49,248 bases of DNA from the NCBI GenBank assembly GCA_034696485.1, contig JAQIWT010000038.1:1-49248 (forward strand), written 5' to 3'. Below the pieces are notes generated by a model, which saw only the letters and a list, made by a program, of their open reading frames with translations, searched no databases and was not told the DNA's origin. Below are positions 1 to 11,091 of the stretch, piece by piece. A program made the translations under genes and the position numbers. This DNA is from Isohypsibius dastychi (Eukaryota > Tardigrada > Eutardigrada > Parachela > Isohypsibiidae). Numbering within the stretch: position 1 is the first letter of the stretch; each line of letters opens with the position of its first letter.

Positions 1-529
1 TCCTCGGCAAGTTGTTACAGTATATTTTATTCCACATTGGAAGTGTAGAAAAATTTCTCCTGGGAAGTGTACAAAATATTTTACGAGGAGCGATAAATCA
101 TCAATGCGCTTGCTTGAAATATCCAGATGTCTGCAACCTGAATTTTTTTTATCCTGCTAAACCCCCTGGACGGTCAACCCCTTCGGGGGTGCGCTTGCAA
201 ATCTTGATCTGAAACCAAGTGGTGATTCAGTGCGTTTTGTTGTCATCACCATGTTCTTATCACCCACTTGTGCACCCCCTCATCAGAACAATCGCAAAGA
301 ACGTGATGTCTATTGATTCTACTTTGAACGATCAAATGTTCGCCCTAATTCCATCTCGGTTATCCGAACCGTTATCGTTTTGTCTATAGACGAAGCGAGG
401 CCACGTCATCGACATGGACACTGATGGGTTTATGATTTTGTTCTACCTCTCTAAGGCAGCGTCTCTCATATACATCAGTACACAGTCATATTGTACCACG
501 AATACCAAAACTTTCAGAATTTCACGAAA
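1..529. other. Upstream non-coding stretch
   Basis: I see no supportable gene in these bases. The only local structure is a small GC hairpin near 172-190 (a C run followed by TTCGGGGG). It probably holds the promoter and 5' leader of the small secreted-protein gene that begins at about 530, but no TATA box or other defined promoter element stands out. Confidence 0.4.
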
Positions 530-1519
530 ATGTTTTCTTCGATCGGTATGATATCTATCATCGTTGTGGCATTTGGCTCTTGTACTTCACTGTCATTGTA
601 TGATCTGCCATCCAACTATGTACTTCCACCTGATGATTTATCTCAGTGTCCGAGCCGAGCATGTACATCTTTCGAGAACTTCACTTATTCCGGCACTGAC
701 GGCTGGCGTTGTGGCTTCTCTTGTGTCGAAGCGGATGGCTGGGGAATATCAGGCTGCGATGGATGGGAACGCGCTGGGTCTGACTAGCGTTATCAATTTT
801 TGTTCAACAAAACTTTCGAACCTGAGAATAACAGCTCGTCACAGATTCGTGAGGCAACATTTTCTAAACACCTGTATTGAAATAATCTTTTACAAATTGA
901 AATTTTTCAGGTGGAATTCCTGCCGTTGCAAACTGTTATCTTCGACCGTTTCTCAAGCCCAGTGAAATGACAAAAAATCCTTTCAGTGCAATATTGTGGT
1001 CAAAGCCATTAACTATGGTTGGGTGCAACTTGTATCAGGTGACCTTCAAAGTTAATTTCGGCAAGAAGCCATTTATTGCCAACAATGCAGATGAAATGCG
1101 ACTGAGCTGGACCATATCAGGATCTGAGCTTGCAGAGCCATATCTCTTCAACATCTGGGGCCACCGATTGCAAGACTATGAAAACATTTCAGCGAATACT
1201 TGGGTGGAAATAAAAACGGAACCTTTTCGAGTGCCGACCTTGAGAAGTGTCAGACTGGCATTTGTCGCCTCGACGTTTGGATTCTGTAAGGAGGAATTTA
1301 AAGCAATACAAATTGCGGACATTTCGACCGTTCGAAGTTGGTAAATTTTTTTCTGCTCTTTTGTTGAATCTGACCGGTATTTATCATAGTTCCCGTTGTG
1401 GAATGTGGACCACAGTTTTCAGCATCCAGACCAACTCAAGCAAACCTATCCGCAGCTGTTCTGTTGATCTTCACATTTCTGATAAAACTAATTTGATCAA
1501 TGATTTGTTTGATTTCTAA
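530..1519 (+). CDS. Small secreted Cys-containing protein, unknown family (3 exons)
   Basis: I do not recognise the family. The ATG at 530 opens a hydrophobic signal peptide (MFSSIGMISIIVVAFG...). It is followed by a short Cys/Trp/Gly-rich stretch (motifs GWRCGFSC and SGCDGWE) and then about 125 residues with alternating hydrophobic positions that could be a beta-sandwich. The junction from exon 2 (ends 1340, donor G|GTAAAT) to exon 3 (1390-1519, acceptor CATAG) keeps phase and ends at TAA. The exon 1/2 junction is less certain. A canonical donor at 778 joins in frame to an AG at 961-962. The better pyrimidine-rich acceptor at 909-910 would need a non-canonical donor. It converges on SLC38A9, with only 211 bp between the two stop codons. 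Expected destination is secreted; the function cannot be assigned from sequence. Confidence 0.6.
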
Positions 1520-1730
1520 CATTGCGTTCCGACGTTCATTACATTGTAATGATTACAAAGTAGACATGCAAACAAAAGATAACAAGCGTATTGTCTCTCG
1601 CTTTTCACATGCTTCCGCATTGGCGTCTAGTGCACAAGGTTCTTGTTATCGACTTCGATGAGTTGTCATTAATTAAATCGAAAGTTACGAAAGATTGATA
1701 TTCATCGACAGTAAGATCATTGACAGTAAG

Positions 1731-3934
1731 TTAGTCGGCATTAATTACGCACTGTCCGATCAAATTCAACAAACCAAAAATCACAATTGCTACATGAGCG
1801 ACAACGGAAAGCTTGGTCATCTTCCCAACTGCTCGAAGTGCTGCTAGATAGACCAGTGATGGGAATGTGTAATTGTAAACAAATCCCGCAGTTGCTCCAA
1901 TGAACCTTCGAATAAACACATAAAAGTCAGTCATAGGACTGCAACTTTTTGATATGACATACCGAATTACAGAGCCTGCTTTAGGCCAGAAAATGGCCAA
2001 TCGGACACAGATCAGAACAACTACGCAATTGATGGCAAAAATCCAGGCAAATCTAAAAAATAAGCAGCACTGAAGCAATTGACCAAAAGAGATCATTGAA
2101 TCTGTTACCGGTAGTTCTTCTTGTGCATGATTTGCGTCATGAACTGCGTGCGCAGCATGAAGAGCATCAACGGGCAAACGGTGACCATTTGGAAAAACAG
2201 GAAACAGCTTGCGACAAAACCGAAGATGTCGTCCTTTGAAACCATTTTCAAGAAATTCTGCGAAGTTCAGTATGCATTCAAATGTCATCATCACACTACA
2301 ATTTTCAACATGGCACTTACATCAGCTATATCTTTCTTGGGTCCAGGGAATGTGACATAATAAACAATTCCGACTAGCAAGTATGTCATTGCGACGGCAA
2401 AATAAGCAATACCCAAATCACGCTGTTTCTTTTTGGGATTTTCATGGTGAGCGGTGATTGGTAGAATACCATTGTGTATGAAGTAGCCCATTGAAAGGGA
2501 GCCCGAAATTGCAGGGAAACTGACTCCGGCATCTGTAACAACACAGATTCTGAATTCAATCTGCAATCGTCTGAAAATAAAGAACTCACTTATAATGGAA
2601 GGATCGAGATCAACATCCATATGCAAGCCCCACGTCGCAGCTTTATAAATAACATATCCGACCAAAACAACTACAGATCCAACCCCTAAGGCCGTGAACT
2701 TGGTAAAAACTGTTGGCTTTCGGACGCAGAAAATCGGGAAGAGTATGGCGATCATATAGATGGGCACTGTAAGGTCAACGGACCAATAGTAAGCGAATGC
2801 CGTCTTTTCCGTAGTTTGGTTCACTTGACCGAAGTTCCCTGCGGTTGAGTTCCCTGTACCGGTAACAAACTCTGCAAGAGATGACCACGAATGAGAACAT
2901 CATCTCTTTTGCAAACAGTGAAAGTCTCACGGTGGATGATGTTGCCAATGTTGAACAGAAAAGTAGATAAGAAGATCCAGTAAGCAACCAAAGCTCCCAG
3001 AAATGTCAGCAACGAAACGACAATTCCAAACATGGATGCGATTTTGCCCAGGTAGAATTCGATCGTTTCACCGAAGTCAAAAAACTCAGCTTTCTTGAGA
3101 TTGGCGGTTGATGCGTTGGCATCTTCATCTTCGCTCTTGGCTGACGTCTTGAGAACCAAACTGCAGGTGTAGTAGGAAAGTCCACCCAGGAAGATAGTCA
3201 GGCATATACCCAGGGCGAAACCAGCCTAGATCAAAACGATGAATCGTGAATGAGAGAGATCAGAAAAGTGTGATTTAGCAGAATATAATCCCATATGTGC
3301 TAGTTCTTCAATCAAACTAGCATATCCTGCCTGTTTTTCTTTCAGGATAGCAGAAACGTTCACGTCACGAGTATCAGTTCGTAACTAGCATAATCCACAT
3401 ACCTTGGCGATCGCCCAGGGCATCAGAAGCAGTGACGAGCCCATCATAGCGTTCCATATTGCGAAACTGCAAATAATTGCTGTCAGTTACAATCGAACAA
3501 CTCAAAACTCGCCTGACATGTCCAATGCAAGAATTGCAGCAGCCAAGTAGCTAGAGTTTTTCTCACATGGTGACTAGGCTTCCTTGAGTTCCCTCTGGTT
3601 CAGCTTCCTCGGCTTCTTGAGTCAGCTGCAGAATCGATGGTCCTGCTTGTGGAACGGACAGTTTCCTACAATATACTCCGTGAGAATACTTAGCCAGAAG
3701 ATTAGATTGAGCTTACATCGTGAGCACACTCCGCTGCATGGTGACCGGTACGAGGCTTCGTTGAGCGCCTAGAGATTTTCTTGCCCCAATCCTGGATGAA
3801 GGCGTCCCGGTCAGCATATCAAGCTTGGTAGATGGTCCAGAATTTTCTTGAAATGCATCGTCATCTTCCTTTGGGTCTTGAGGATTTTCGAAAGCAACTC
3901 GATGCAATGAACGCTTTCTAGTGAGGCTTTCCAT
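1731..3934 (-). CDS. SLC38A9: SLC38A9-like lysosomal amino-acid transporter/sensor
   Basis: Nine exons on the minus strand: 3717-3934, 3567-3665, 3403-3466, 2931-3225, 2590-2871, 2321-2532, 2109-2257, 1963-2052 and 1731-1905. All phases agree and give 527 aa, against about 560 in human SLC38A9. The family carries amino acids (notably arginine-regulated efflux) across the lysosomal membrane, and its N-terminal tail signals to Ragulator/Rag GTPases and mTORC1. Visible support: a hydrophilic tail of about 100 residues, then the TM1 signature SLVTIFAIWNAMMGSS and the helix motif SMGYFIHN followed by RDLGIAYF. There is a luminal loop with NST and NQT glycosylation sequons, and the C-terminal SVIRFIGATAGF helix. 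The tail is present, so the sensor role is plausible, but whether it binds Ragulator is inference. Introns are 47-170 nt. I chose the start at 3934 as the first ATG in frame with the tail. Confidence 0.93.
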
Positions 3935-5084
3935 GATGACAAAAAAATCACCGGGAAAGGGTGGTCACTAGAAGGAGTTGCTGATTCGGCAGAAATAGGC
4001 TATTTGATCCCGAAACATAACGTTCTCTATGGCTCCGATTGAAAACATACACATCGTACGAACACGTTTTGTAATATCATTGCATTGCGCCGAAAGGCTA
4101 CATCTAGCTTAATGTCGTCAGACCACCGTTTAGAACCGGATTAGAACGGATTTGAGGCAGCGAAATTGCAGTCCTGTTGAATGAATGATGTATCTTCGAG
4201 AACAAATGACGTTTTTGGACACGTTCTGTTGAGGCATGACTACTACTGCCACCAGATCGAATTGCTGCGACATCACTTGCTGCGACTGACCATTCAGAAT
4301 GAGGCTACTTCCTTGTAGAGTCTGCTTTGAAGTTTCCTTAATAATTGTCGAAAAAACTCAACGACGTTCGTTGTCAATTAAGTCCAGAGTCAAATGGTTC
4401 CATGGTTTGAGGTTTCGTCGTGAAGTTCTTTTGATGTCCTATGGTTCTCTGTTATCTAGGCCACGTGGATCAACACCAGTATCATGAAACTCTCTACCAC
4501 GACGCTGCTGGCCACAAAAGGATGTGCTATTTGACTTCATTTCGAAAGGTCAAGGTTACTTGTAGTGACCTAATATACCTAAAGGCCACGAAGCATTGAC
4601 CAAGGAGCCTCCATGCGCAAGGACATACCCAGTGAAAACCGATTCAAGTCAGGTTAATGTACCCGAGAACATCCAGCAAAATGGCATGATATGATCACAA
4701 AGTAAACCATGAAGTAGAATTGAACTTTAACTCCAGCTATCACTGTTTCCGGAGCGGGGTATCCGGTCGCGCACACCAAATAACCCGCGCATGGGAGCAC
4801 TAGCAACCTTTGTTCATATGGAAATTGAGTCTCCAATTGCCCGTTACGCTCGAGACTGAGTAACTTGAGAGCCGAGCCAGATAGACGGGTGACCTGTATT
4901 GAAGATTTAAAACAAACCGCGAGGCCCAGAAATCATAGACCTCTTGGTTACTCAGAACTTACAGTTGTCATCAACCTTTGCTGCTTCATGATGCTTCAGG
5001 CGATTTGCATTTTCACTTTGCCACGCATGAAACCGAAGCTGATGCAACAGAGTCCATTCATTTCAGCTGCCTGACAGTTCTACA
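3935..5084. other. Intergenic region between SLC38A9 and the first astacin
   Basis: This lies between the divergent starts of SLC38A9 (minus) and an astacin (plus), so it should contain both promoters. Several 60-70-codon open frames occur on both strands, but none has a spliceable partner, a signal peptide or a recognisable domain. I see no RNA gene and no repeat array. Confidence 0.4.
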
Positions 5085-7533
5085 ATGACAAAAGCGCATT
5101 TGTCCGTTTTCCTGCTTCACTTCTGCGGGTTGCTCCTGTCAGTGCATTGCAAGATTCCGAAAAACTGGTGAACCTATATTCCCAGTGATCTATATGAGAA
5201 GTTCAAGTACAAAGGCACGTCGTATTCCGCCAAGCTTTTTCAAGGCGACATCAAAGGAGTCGATCGAGAACATCTTCAAAGTGATGGATCACAAGGGCTC
5301 AACTCGGTTGTCAACGATCAGAGCAAACGCTGGGAAAATGGGGTAGTCCCTTACATCCTCAGCGAACTCTTCGAAAGTGATGGAAAAGTGTCGGAAAAGT
5401 TGACAATCCAGTTTGCCATGGATCAAATCTCAGCCAGTACCGCTAGCTGCATCACATTCGTGAAGAGAACAAAAGAGAAGGATTATCTTCATATTATCAG
5501 AGGACTCAATTGCTATTCCAGTGTAGGCCGGGAAGGGGGCAAACAATACGTCTCTTTCACCAGAGGATGCCTGGAAGAATTCGGCATGATTCAACACGAG
5601 TTATTGCACGCCTTAGGCTTCTACCACGAAAATGCACGGGCCGATCGTGACGAGTAAGTTCTGTATTTGCAATTACTTTTCTGGACTGTGTGTCCATTGC
5701 ACCCTGTGTTAAATTCGTTTTTCTAAGTGCAAGTATACCAGAATTTGGAGCACACATATTGTTAACGGCCGATTATACAAAATCATCTTGACCACAGGAT
5801 AACTTTTATACTGTAAACGATTACTGAGCATTCAGGCTGATGCCTGTTTCAATTGGAAAGGCCCAACCCACACAGTAACTGATAATCGGGTGACATGAGC
5901 GCGTGTAGCCGTCAAGATCCTGTCGTTCATTAGTTCCCTCGACGATTGCATCTTGCCGGCGAAATACTCTCGTCGAACTATCAAAAGGACAACAGGACCT
6001 TGACGGCTACAAGTGCCTCAACCGATGTTGTGGGAGTAGGATGAGTCTTGGTTTCACAATCACCCGACTAAGGATAGAATGTGGCATGGATAAACAGTAC
6101 AAAAGATATTCTCAGAAAATGCTCTGTAGAACCGCTTCTCAACCTGGAGAAACTCAAACTTATTTTTCCAAATTTCTCGAGTCGGGTGAAATGTAGCAGA
6201 AAAAGTCCTATGTAACAGCAATAGCATAATTTCTCGGATTTCGCACAGATTTTGTTTTCGAATTCCGAATTCATGTCCGAAAAGCTAGTATGAAGTGTGT
6301 TTATGGAACTCCATGGATTTACTTTACAGATACATTTGGATTAACTGGGAAAACATGCTGCCATCTGCCGAAACGGATTTCCGTATTCGCACCGACACTC
6401 TCACGTTTGGATTACCATATGACTATGATTCAGTGATGCACTACGGATGGAACGCCTTCGCTCGTGACAAGCTTACACCAACAATTGTTCCCAAAGAAAA
6501 GCTCCGACGGATCGGACAAACAGCCGGTCTCAGCGTTTTAGACGTCGTTAAAGTGAATAAAGCATACAACTGTCCTGGCGCTGACACATTGTTCTCCTCC
6601 AGTGGAGACCGGACACTTGGTCGGCAAATCGAAAAATCCGTAACCTTGCCGGTCAGGCAGCCAGTTACTTTGCCCATCAGGAAACCACTGACCTTGCCGG
6701 TCAGGAAACCAGTAACCGTGCCGGTCAGGAAACCAATAACCTCGCCGGTCAGGAAACCGGCATCTTCTCAAAGAGAGGTCAGGTTTCAGTTCCGTAATAT
6801 CCCAGATTCAGAATGTAAAGCACTGAATTCCGAGAGTTGTCACGCTCACGCTTATGCAGAATGCGGGAACGGTATAGTAGCATTTGGATGTGAGCAAAGA
6901 GCTTCAGAGCTTGAAGTCAGTTTGTACCTCGAGATGGTGCACAGAGCCCTGCCACTGACTCCATTGCATTTCGGACTGGCGGGAAAAAGAGCGATCACCC
7001 AAAAAATGCTGGCTCCGGCAGCTTCTAACATCATCGAATTTCAAATCGTCAAAGCTGACTGGTTTGACACGAAGGTCCTCAAGTCTATAACTCTGCCAAA
7101 TGTCGTCAATCTGGGATTCATAGGATGCAGCAATGTCATTGTTTCCCGAAACAGCCTTATTAAGTTCAGAGGGCTTTCGGTGCTCAAGTTTTTCAGTTCA
7201 ACTATTGCCTTCTTCGATGACACCACCTTGATGGATCTGCCCAGTTTGAAGCTTTTGGTATTGGACCGTGACCTTTCGCCAAACAACAATCGGCATCGAG
7301 AGCACCTTCAACGTCTGCATTGCAGTGAGGAATATTATCAGTTTCGAGAGCAGCTACGACAGAAGCCAGAACTTATTGAACCGAGGAGGGCTGGCTCGCT
7401 TTACAATATCGCTGGATCGAAAAACTCGGAGTGGAGCCGACGACAGATTTATTACCCAGTTGATTGCAGAAAACGTGATTTGACAGGATGGTGGAGCCAA
7501 ATTGAATTTTCACTGGGTGCTGACTTTCCGTAG
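5085..7533 (+). CDS. Astacin metalloprotease with C-terminal LRR-like domain, in-frame TGA after signal peptide
   Basis: Two exons, 5085-5653 and 6330-7533, give a 590-codon frame that contains one internal stop. Residues 1-22 are a signal peptide. The prodomain has the inhibitory-Asp motif (LFQGD). The catalytic domain has the complete zinc site HELLHALGFYHE (first His about residue 171) and the Met-turn SVMHY, so the protease domain itself looks active. After it come five tandem octapeptides (6640-6759), then about 230 residues with LRR-like spacing and conserved cysteines, ending near YYPVDC. The oddity is TGA at 5169-5171, directly after KNW, where the paralogue at 8209-9977 has WEEY. The stop separates the signal peptide from everything else. 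Possible explanations are a recent null allele, an assembly error or stop readthrough. The rest of the frame is clean, so any loss of function is recent. Astacins process matrix, cuticle or digestive substrates. Confidence 0.8.
5905..6010 (+). repeat. Long imperfect hairpin in astacin intron
   Basis: Within the 676-nt intron (5654-6329), a 41-nt arm at 5905-5945 is the imperfect reverse complement of 5970-6010, with a 24-nt loop. The outer 12 positions pair perfectly, then 6 more after one mismatch, and the innermost 5-6 also pair. A further TCGGGTGA element recurs at about 5886 and 6180, and inverted at about 6058-6066. This looks like a small inverted-repeat element, or a pre-miRNA-like fold. 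No known miRNA seed was recognised. Confidence 0.55.
6640..6759 (+). repeat. Five tandem 24-bp coding repeats (octapeptide linker)
   Basis: Five consecutive 24-bp units encode VTLPVRQP, VTLPIRKP, LTLPVRKP, VTVPVRKP and ITSPVRKP. They form a Pro/basic linker between the astacin catalytic domain and the C-terminal region. The paralogue on the minus strand lacks the array and has a short Ser/Ala/Pro linker instead, so the array expanded after duplication. Confidence 0.9.
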
Positions 7534-7561
7534 AATACGTTGGATCATTCGAAAGACCCGA

Positions 7562-7567
7562 AATAAA
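7562..7567 (+). terminator. Poly(A) signal of the first astacin gene
   Basis: A canonical AATAAA lies about 30 bases after the stop codon of the plus-strand astacin, a normal spacing for cleavage and polyadenylation. The stretch from 7534 to 8208 otherwise holds no supportable gene and is shared 3' space between two convergent astacins. Confidence 0.6.
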
Positions 7568-8208
7568 AAGTAACAAAATCAAGAAAAATTTGATAGATTC
7601 GAAAATTTCATATAATAAGGTCATTTTGTATCGTCTGGATAAATAGTCTAGGCGACCCAATGACTGGTCAAGTACTGAAACCAAGATCTGTTCGCTTTTC
7701 TTGCACTGAGTATTGTGAGCTTGAATAGCAGTTGGAATTAAAATAACATTCAAAAAATGATACGATACCAGTCGCAAATTATCAAAATCACGAGCAAACC
7801 TTACATTTTGCGGTCTAAGTGTTAGAGCACCCTATTAGTAAGAGCTCGCCAAAGAGCCAAATAGTGCGCGGATTTCAATTAGCCCAGAAACGATATTATG
7901 CTACATTTATCGAAGGAACGTATGCTGCAGGTCAATTAACCTTTAAAGGAATAATGCGATACATACGAATCAAACAGACAATTTCAATATCAGAAATCTG
8001 CGAAAGTAAAAATCATGCAGATGAAACAGGGTCTGATGTTTTCTCCTTCAGAACCGCACCCGCAATCACACCCATGGCAAAAATTCTGTTCTCTAGCTGG
8101 CGTACATCAAAAACACCGATAGAACTTTCATCAAAAACATTGAGGAAATTCGACACCATCGTTCAGGTTGGAACACCAGTGAATTCTTTTCAGATTTTTA
8201 AAAGGAAC

Positions 8209-9977
8209 TTATTCAGCATTCACGGAAAATTCGATCTGGTCCTCGCTTATCGTCAGATCATCTCTGTTACAGTCAACTGGATAATAAATCGTTCGTCTAG
8301 TCCAGTCGTTATCAGCGAGACGCCCAGGCGCCAACTTCAGCTCACTTGATTTCCTTGGCTCCAGCAGATTGGAGTTTAATCTGAAGAACGTCCGAAGCCA
8401 GGCATATTCTTTTTCGCAGTGAAAACGCATAAGATGGGATTTCCTTTCAATGTTGGAGAGTTTGCTGATCTCTCTATCGAGGGCAAGAACTTTTAACGCC
8501 GCGAGAGATTCAAAAGCACCCGGTTCAATTGATCGGACTGTCGATTGACTGAAGTACAAAACCTGGAGTCTCTGGAAAGACTTCAGACTGTTTTGTCTGA
8601 TTACGATTCCGCTTGACTTCGAAAAACTGAGTTCTTCAAGATTGTGGAACGGTGCGTCCTTGAATACATCACAATCAAAACCGTCGACTTCATCAATTCT
8701 CAGCACAGCCAGAATATCTTTAACCGGGGCGAAAATCTCGACTGTGGAGAATGGTTTTCTAGCCACAATTACTTCGATTGGGCTCGATGGAATGAGAGCT
8801 CCAAGCTTGACCATAAGGGATTTGATGTCCGAATCTGGCGCGGAAAAGCATTGAAAAACAAAGTTAAGATCCGGGCAATTGCTCCATGAAGCTTTATCAC
8901 AATGGTCGCTTTTCGCTGATTCACACGCGATATCGATCAACCTTCCTCGCACGAATTTTGGTGGGTCACGTGGTGACGCGGTAACTGGGCTGGAAGCCGC
9001 GGCAATTGGGCTGGAGGATCGGAAGTTATTCAGAATGGCCTTGTCCAGCGCTGAGAGCGGACATTCATATGCCAGTTTCAGCTTGAGCGCATCCAGAGAA
9101 CTCAGTCCTGCACTTTGCCCGATCATGGCTCCTTTTTCCTTCGGGGCGATTGTTGGAACGGAATTGTTCTTGGCGAACACATTGTGCCTACAGATCAGCG
9201 ACATGCAGAACTCACGTTAATTGACTTCGTACGAGCGCTCACCAACCTGTAGTGAAGAACGGATTCATAGTCGTAGGGAAGGCCGAAGGTTTTCACATCC
9301 GTTGGAATACGAAAGTCGTTCTCCGCGCTCGACAATAAATTAGGCCAGTTCATCCAAATGTTTTTATCACGGTCACTTCTGGAGTTCTCGTGATAGAAGC
9401 CAAGTGCATGCATCAGTTCGTGTTGAATTGAGCCAATGTCTTCCAAACAGCCTCTGGTTAAGGAAAGAGTCTGCTTCCCGCCATCACGTCCAACGACTGA
9501 GTAGCAGCCCAGTGATCGTACTATGTGGATGTAGTCGACCTCTGTTGTTCTTGGTATGAACTTTATACAACCACCGGAGGCTTGGTATATCTGAGACATG
9601 GCGATTTCAATCGTCAATTTTTCGGTCATCTTTTCCTCGCGCAGGTATTCAGCACTGAGTGTGTACGGCACCAGACCCCCCTTCCATCTCTTAGATTCAT
9701 CGGTGATTGCATTATTCATTCCAGCAAAGGTTCCTTTCAACGAACCTCTGTCGATCCCACTGATATCACCTATGAGAATTTTGATGGTTACACTGGTTTA
9801 AAACTTTCAGGCGAACTCACCTTGAAACAACAATGGCGAAAACCCATAGTCGCCCTTTTTTGCGTATTTCTTCAGCATTTCTGGCGCTATGTATTCTTCC
9901 CAGTTTGTCGGAAAGCTCACACAGAACTGTCCTGAGAAGTTCAGAATAACGAATACGGCCCATCGGAGATACATCAT
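8209..9977 (-). CDS. Astacin metalloprotease with C-terminal LRR-like domain, intact copy
   Basis: Three exons (9821-9977, 9247-9769, 8209-9187) give 552 aa with all phases consistent. The protein has a signal peptide (MMYLRWAVFVILNF...), a prodomain with FQGD, and the zinc-binding site HELMHALGFYHENSRSDRD. The Met-turn position reads SVLHY, with Leu instead of the usual Met, and the zinc-ligand Tyr is kept. The C-terminal half has LRR-like repeats (for example NLEELSFSKSSGIVIRQNSLKSF, cut here to LEELSFSKSSG) and ends in YYPVDC like its neighbour. It is the inverted tandem paralogue of 5085-7533, and the two genes are tail to tail. Its introns (after LFQ and within the SVLHYR segment) are absent from the paralogue, which has a single intron at a different site (after RDRDE). 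Secreted, probably active; substrate unknown. Confidence 0.88.
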
Positions 9978-11091
9978 TCACTCAGTGGCAGAAGAACAGT
10001 CCTTTAACAAAAACTTGAAAGCACCGCTTGAGACAATCCGATATCTTTGTTCAAGCGGTGAAATTTATAGATGGTGACTATTAAGTGTTATATTGCTATG
10101 GGGTAATGACGTCGATAACTCATCATTCTTTTAATGAGAATGTGAAGTTTGCGGCACATTGACGGCCGGCAATGTGATCAGTTCGGGCAACCCTGTCTTG
10201 TCGGTTCAGCTGGTTGAGTCGATGGTGTTCAGACATCAGACGGTCTCAGTTCAACGTCACAAGATGTATCCAACAAGTTTCCACTTGCGTTGCACAACCA
10301 GTTTTTCCCTTACGGCAGGAATTTTTGATTGTTTTGCGTCACTTGAATGTGAATGGCTGCAGCTGAACTAGATACAGCTGAACCGAACCGTTTTTCAGAT
10401 CCAACCTTTTGTGCGAAGATCAGGTTTGTTTGGCCTAGTGAAACGAACCATGCGATGCTGAAACCACACCGCAGTGGTGATCAGGCAGTAATATGGCCCG
10501 GTACCCTTTTCCTCATGAAGAGTATCCAAAACTTATCAGTTAAATTTGAAGAACTGAGCAAAGCTGAAGCATGCATGCATCACTCCGCTCTTCTCCATGT
10601 GCATAGATTGGCGCATTTGCGCCCTCAATACGGTCGTAGATGGTTTACGCTCACCGTAATTTGATTGAAGAGCTAGAAAACAAATCCTTCAATGTGTATT
10701 TGGCATTTGGTATTTGGCTCATCAGTTTCAGCGTAAAGCCGGCTTGGTTTTATATCGAGCAATCAATACTTGGTACCGTCACCTCGAATGGCAGCTTCAT
10801 TTATGCACCTGGGTAGCCAGTTTCTCGGACAGCATTCGCCAAGATCGCTTTCGATTGCTTCTGACCTGCTGCTGCTGCCACTCGATCGAGTTTCTTCCGA
10901 CCACTGAGATCCACATTCAGACCAGCTGAGCCAGTTGGCGCGCCCATCGGTCTATCGATCCATTGCCTCGTACAATTTATCCCGTCTTGACCAAAACGAA
11001 GGTGAACATTAACATTCATTCTGCAAGGAATAACAGCAGAATTTGCAGATATAGACCAACGGGCTTGATGGGAAGCGATTGACCGAGTTGA
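9978..11091. other. Intergenic region with hairpin and dispersed repeat
   Basis: I see no gene here. A short hairpin at 10022-10060 (CACCGCTTGA paired with TCAAGCGGTG) lies 45-83 bases upstream of the minus-strand astacin start and may be a promoter or 5' UTR element. A degenerate segment at about 10575-10680 resembles 47236-47350 (shared blocks CACTCCGCT, TCCATGTG, GGCGCA, CCCTCAA), suggesting two copies of one dispersed repeat. Long open frames here have no homologous look. Confidence 0.45.

Noticed and set aside
5167-5185. 18-nt GT...AG segment that would remove the in-frame TGA of the first astacin
   Set aside because: It keeps the frame if removed, but such intron lengths are known only from a few protists and every other intron in this window is at least about 45 nt.
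7818-7860. tRNA A-box-like string near GTGTTAGAGCACC
   Set aside because: No matching B box, acceptor stem or anticodon arm could be found downstream.
7819-8349. 176-codon open frame on the plus strand
   Set aside because: It overlaps the 3' end of the minus-strand astacin antisense, has no recognisable domain and no plausible splicing; probably a shadow frame.
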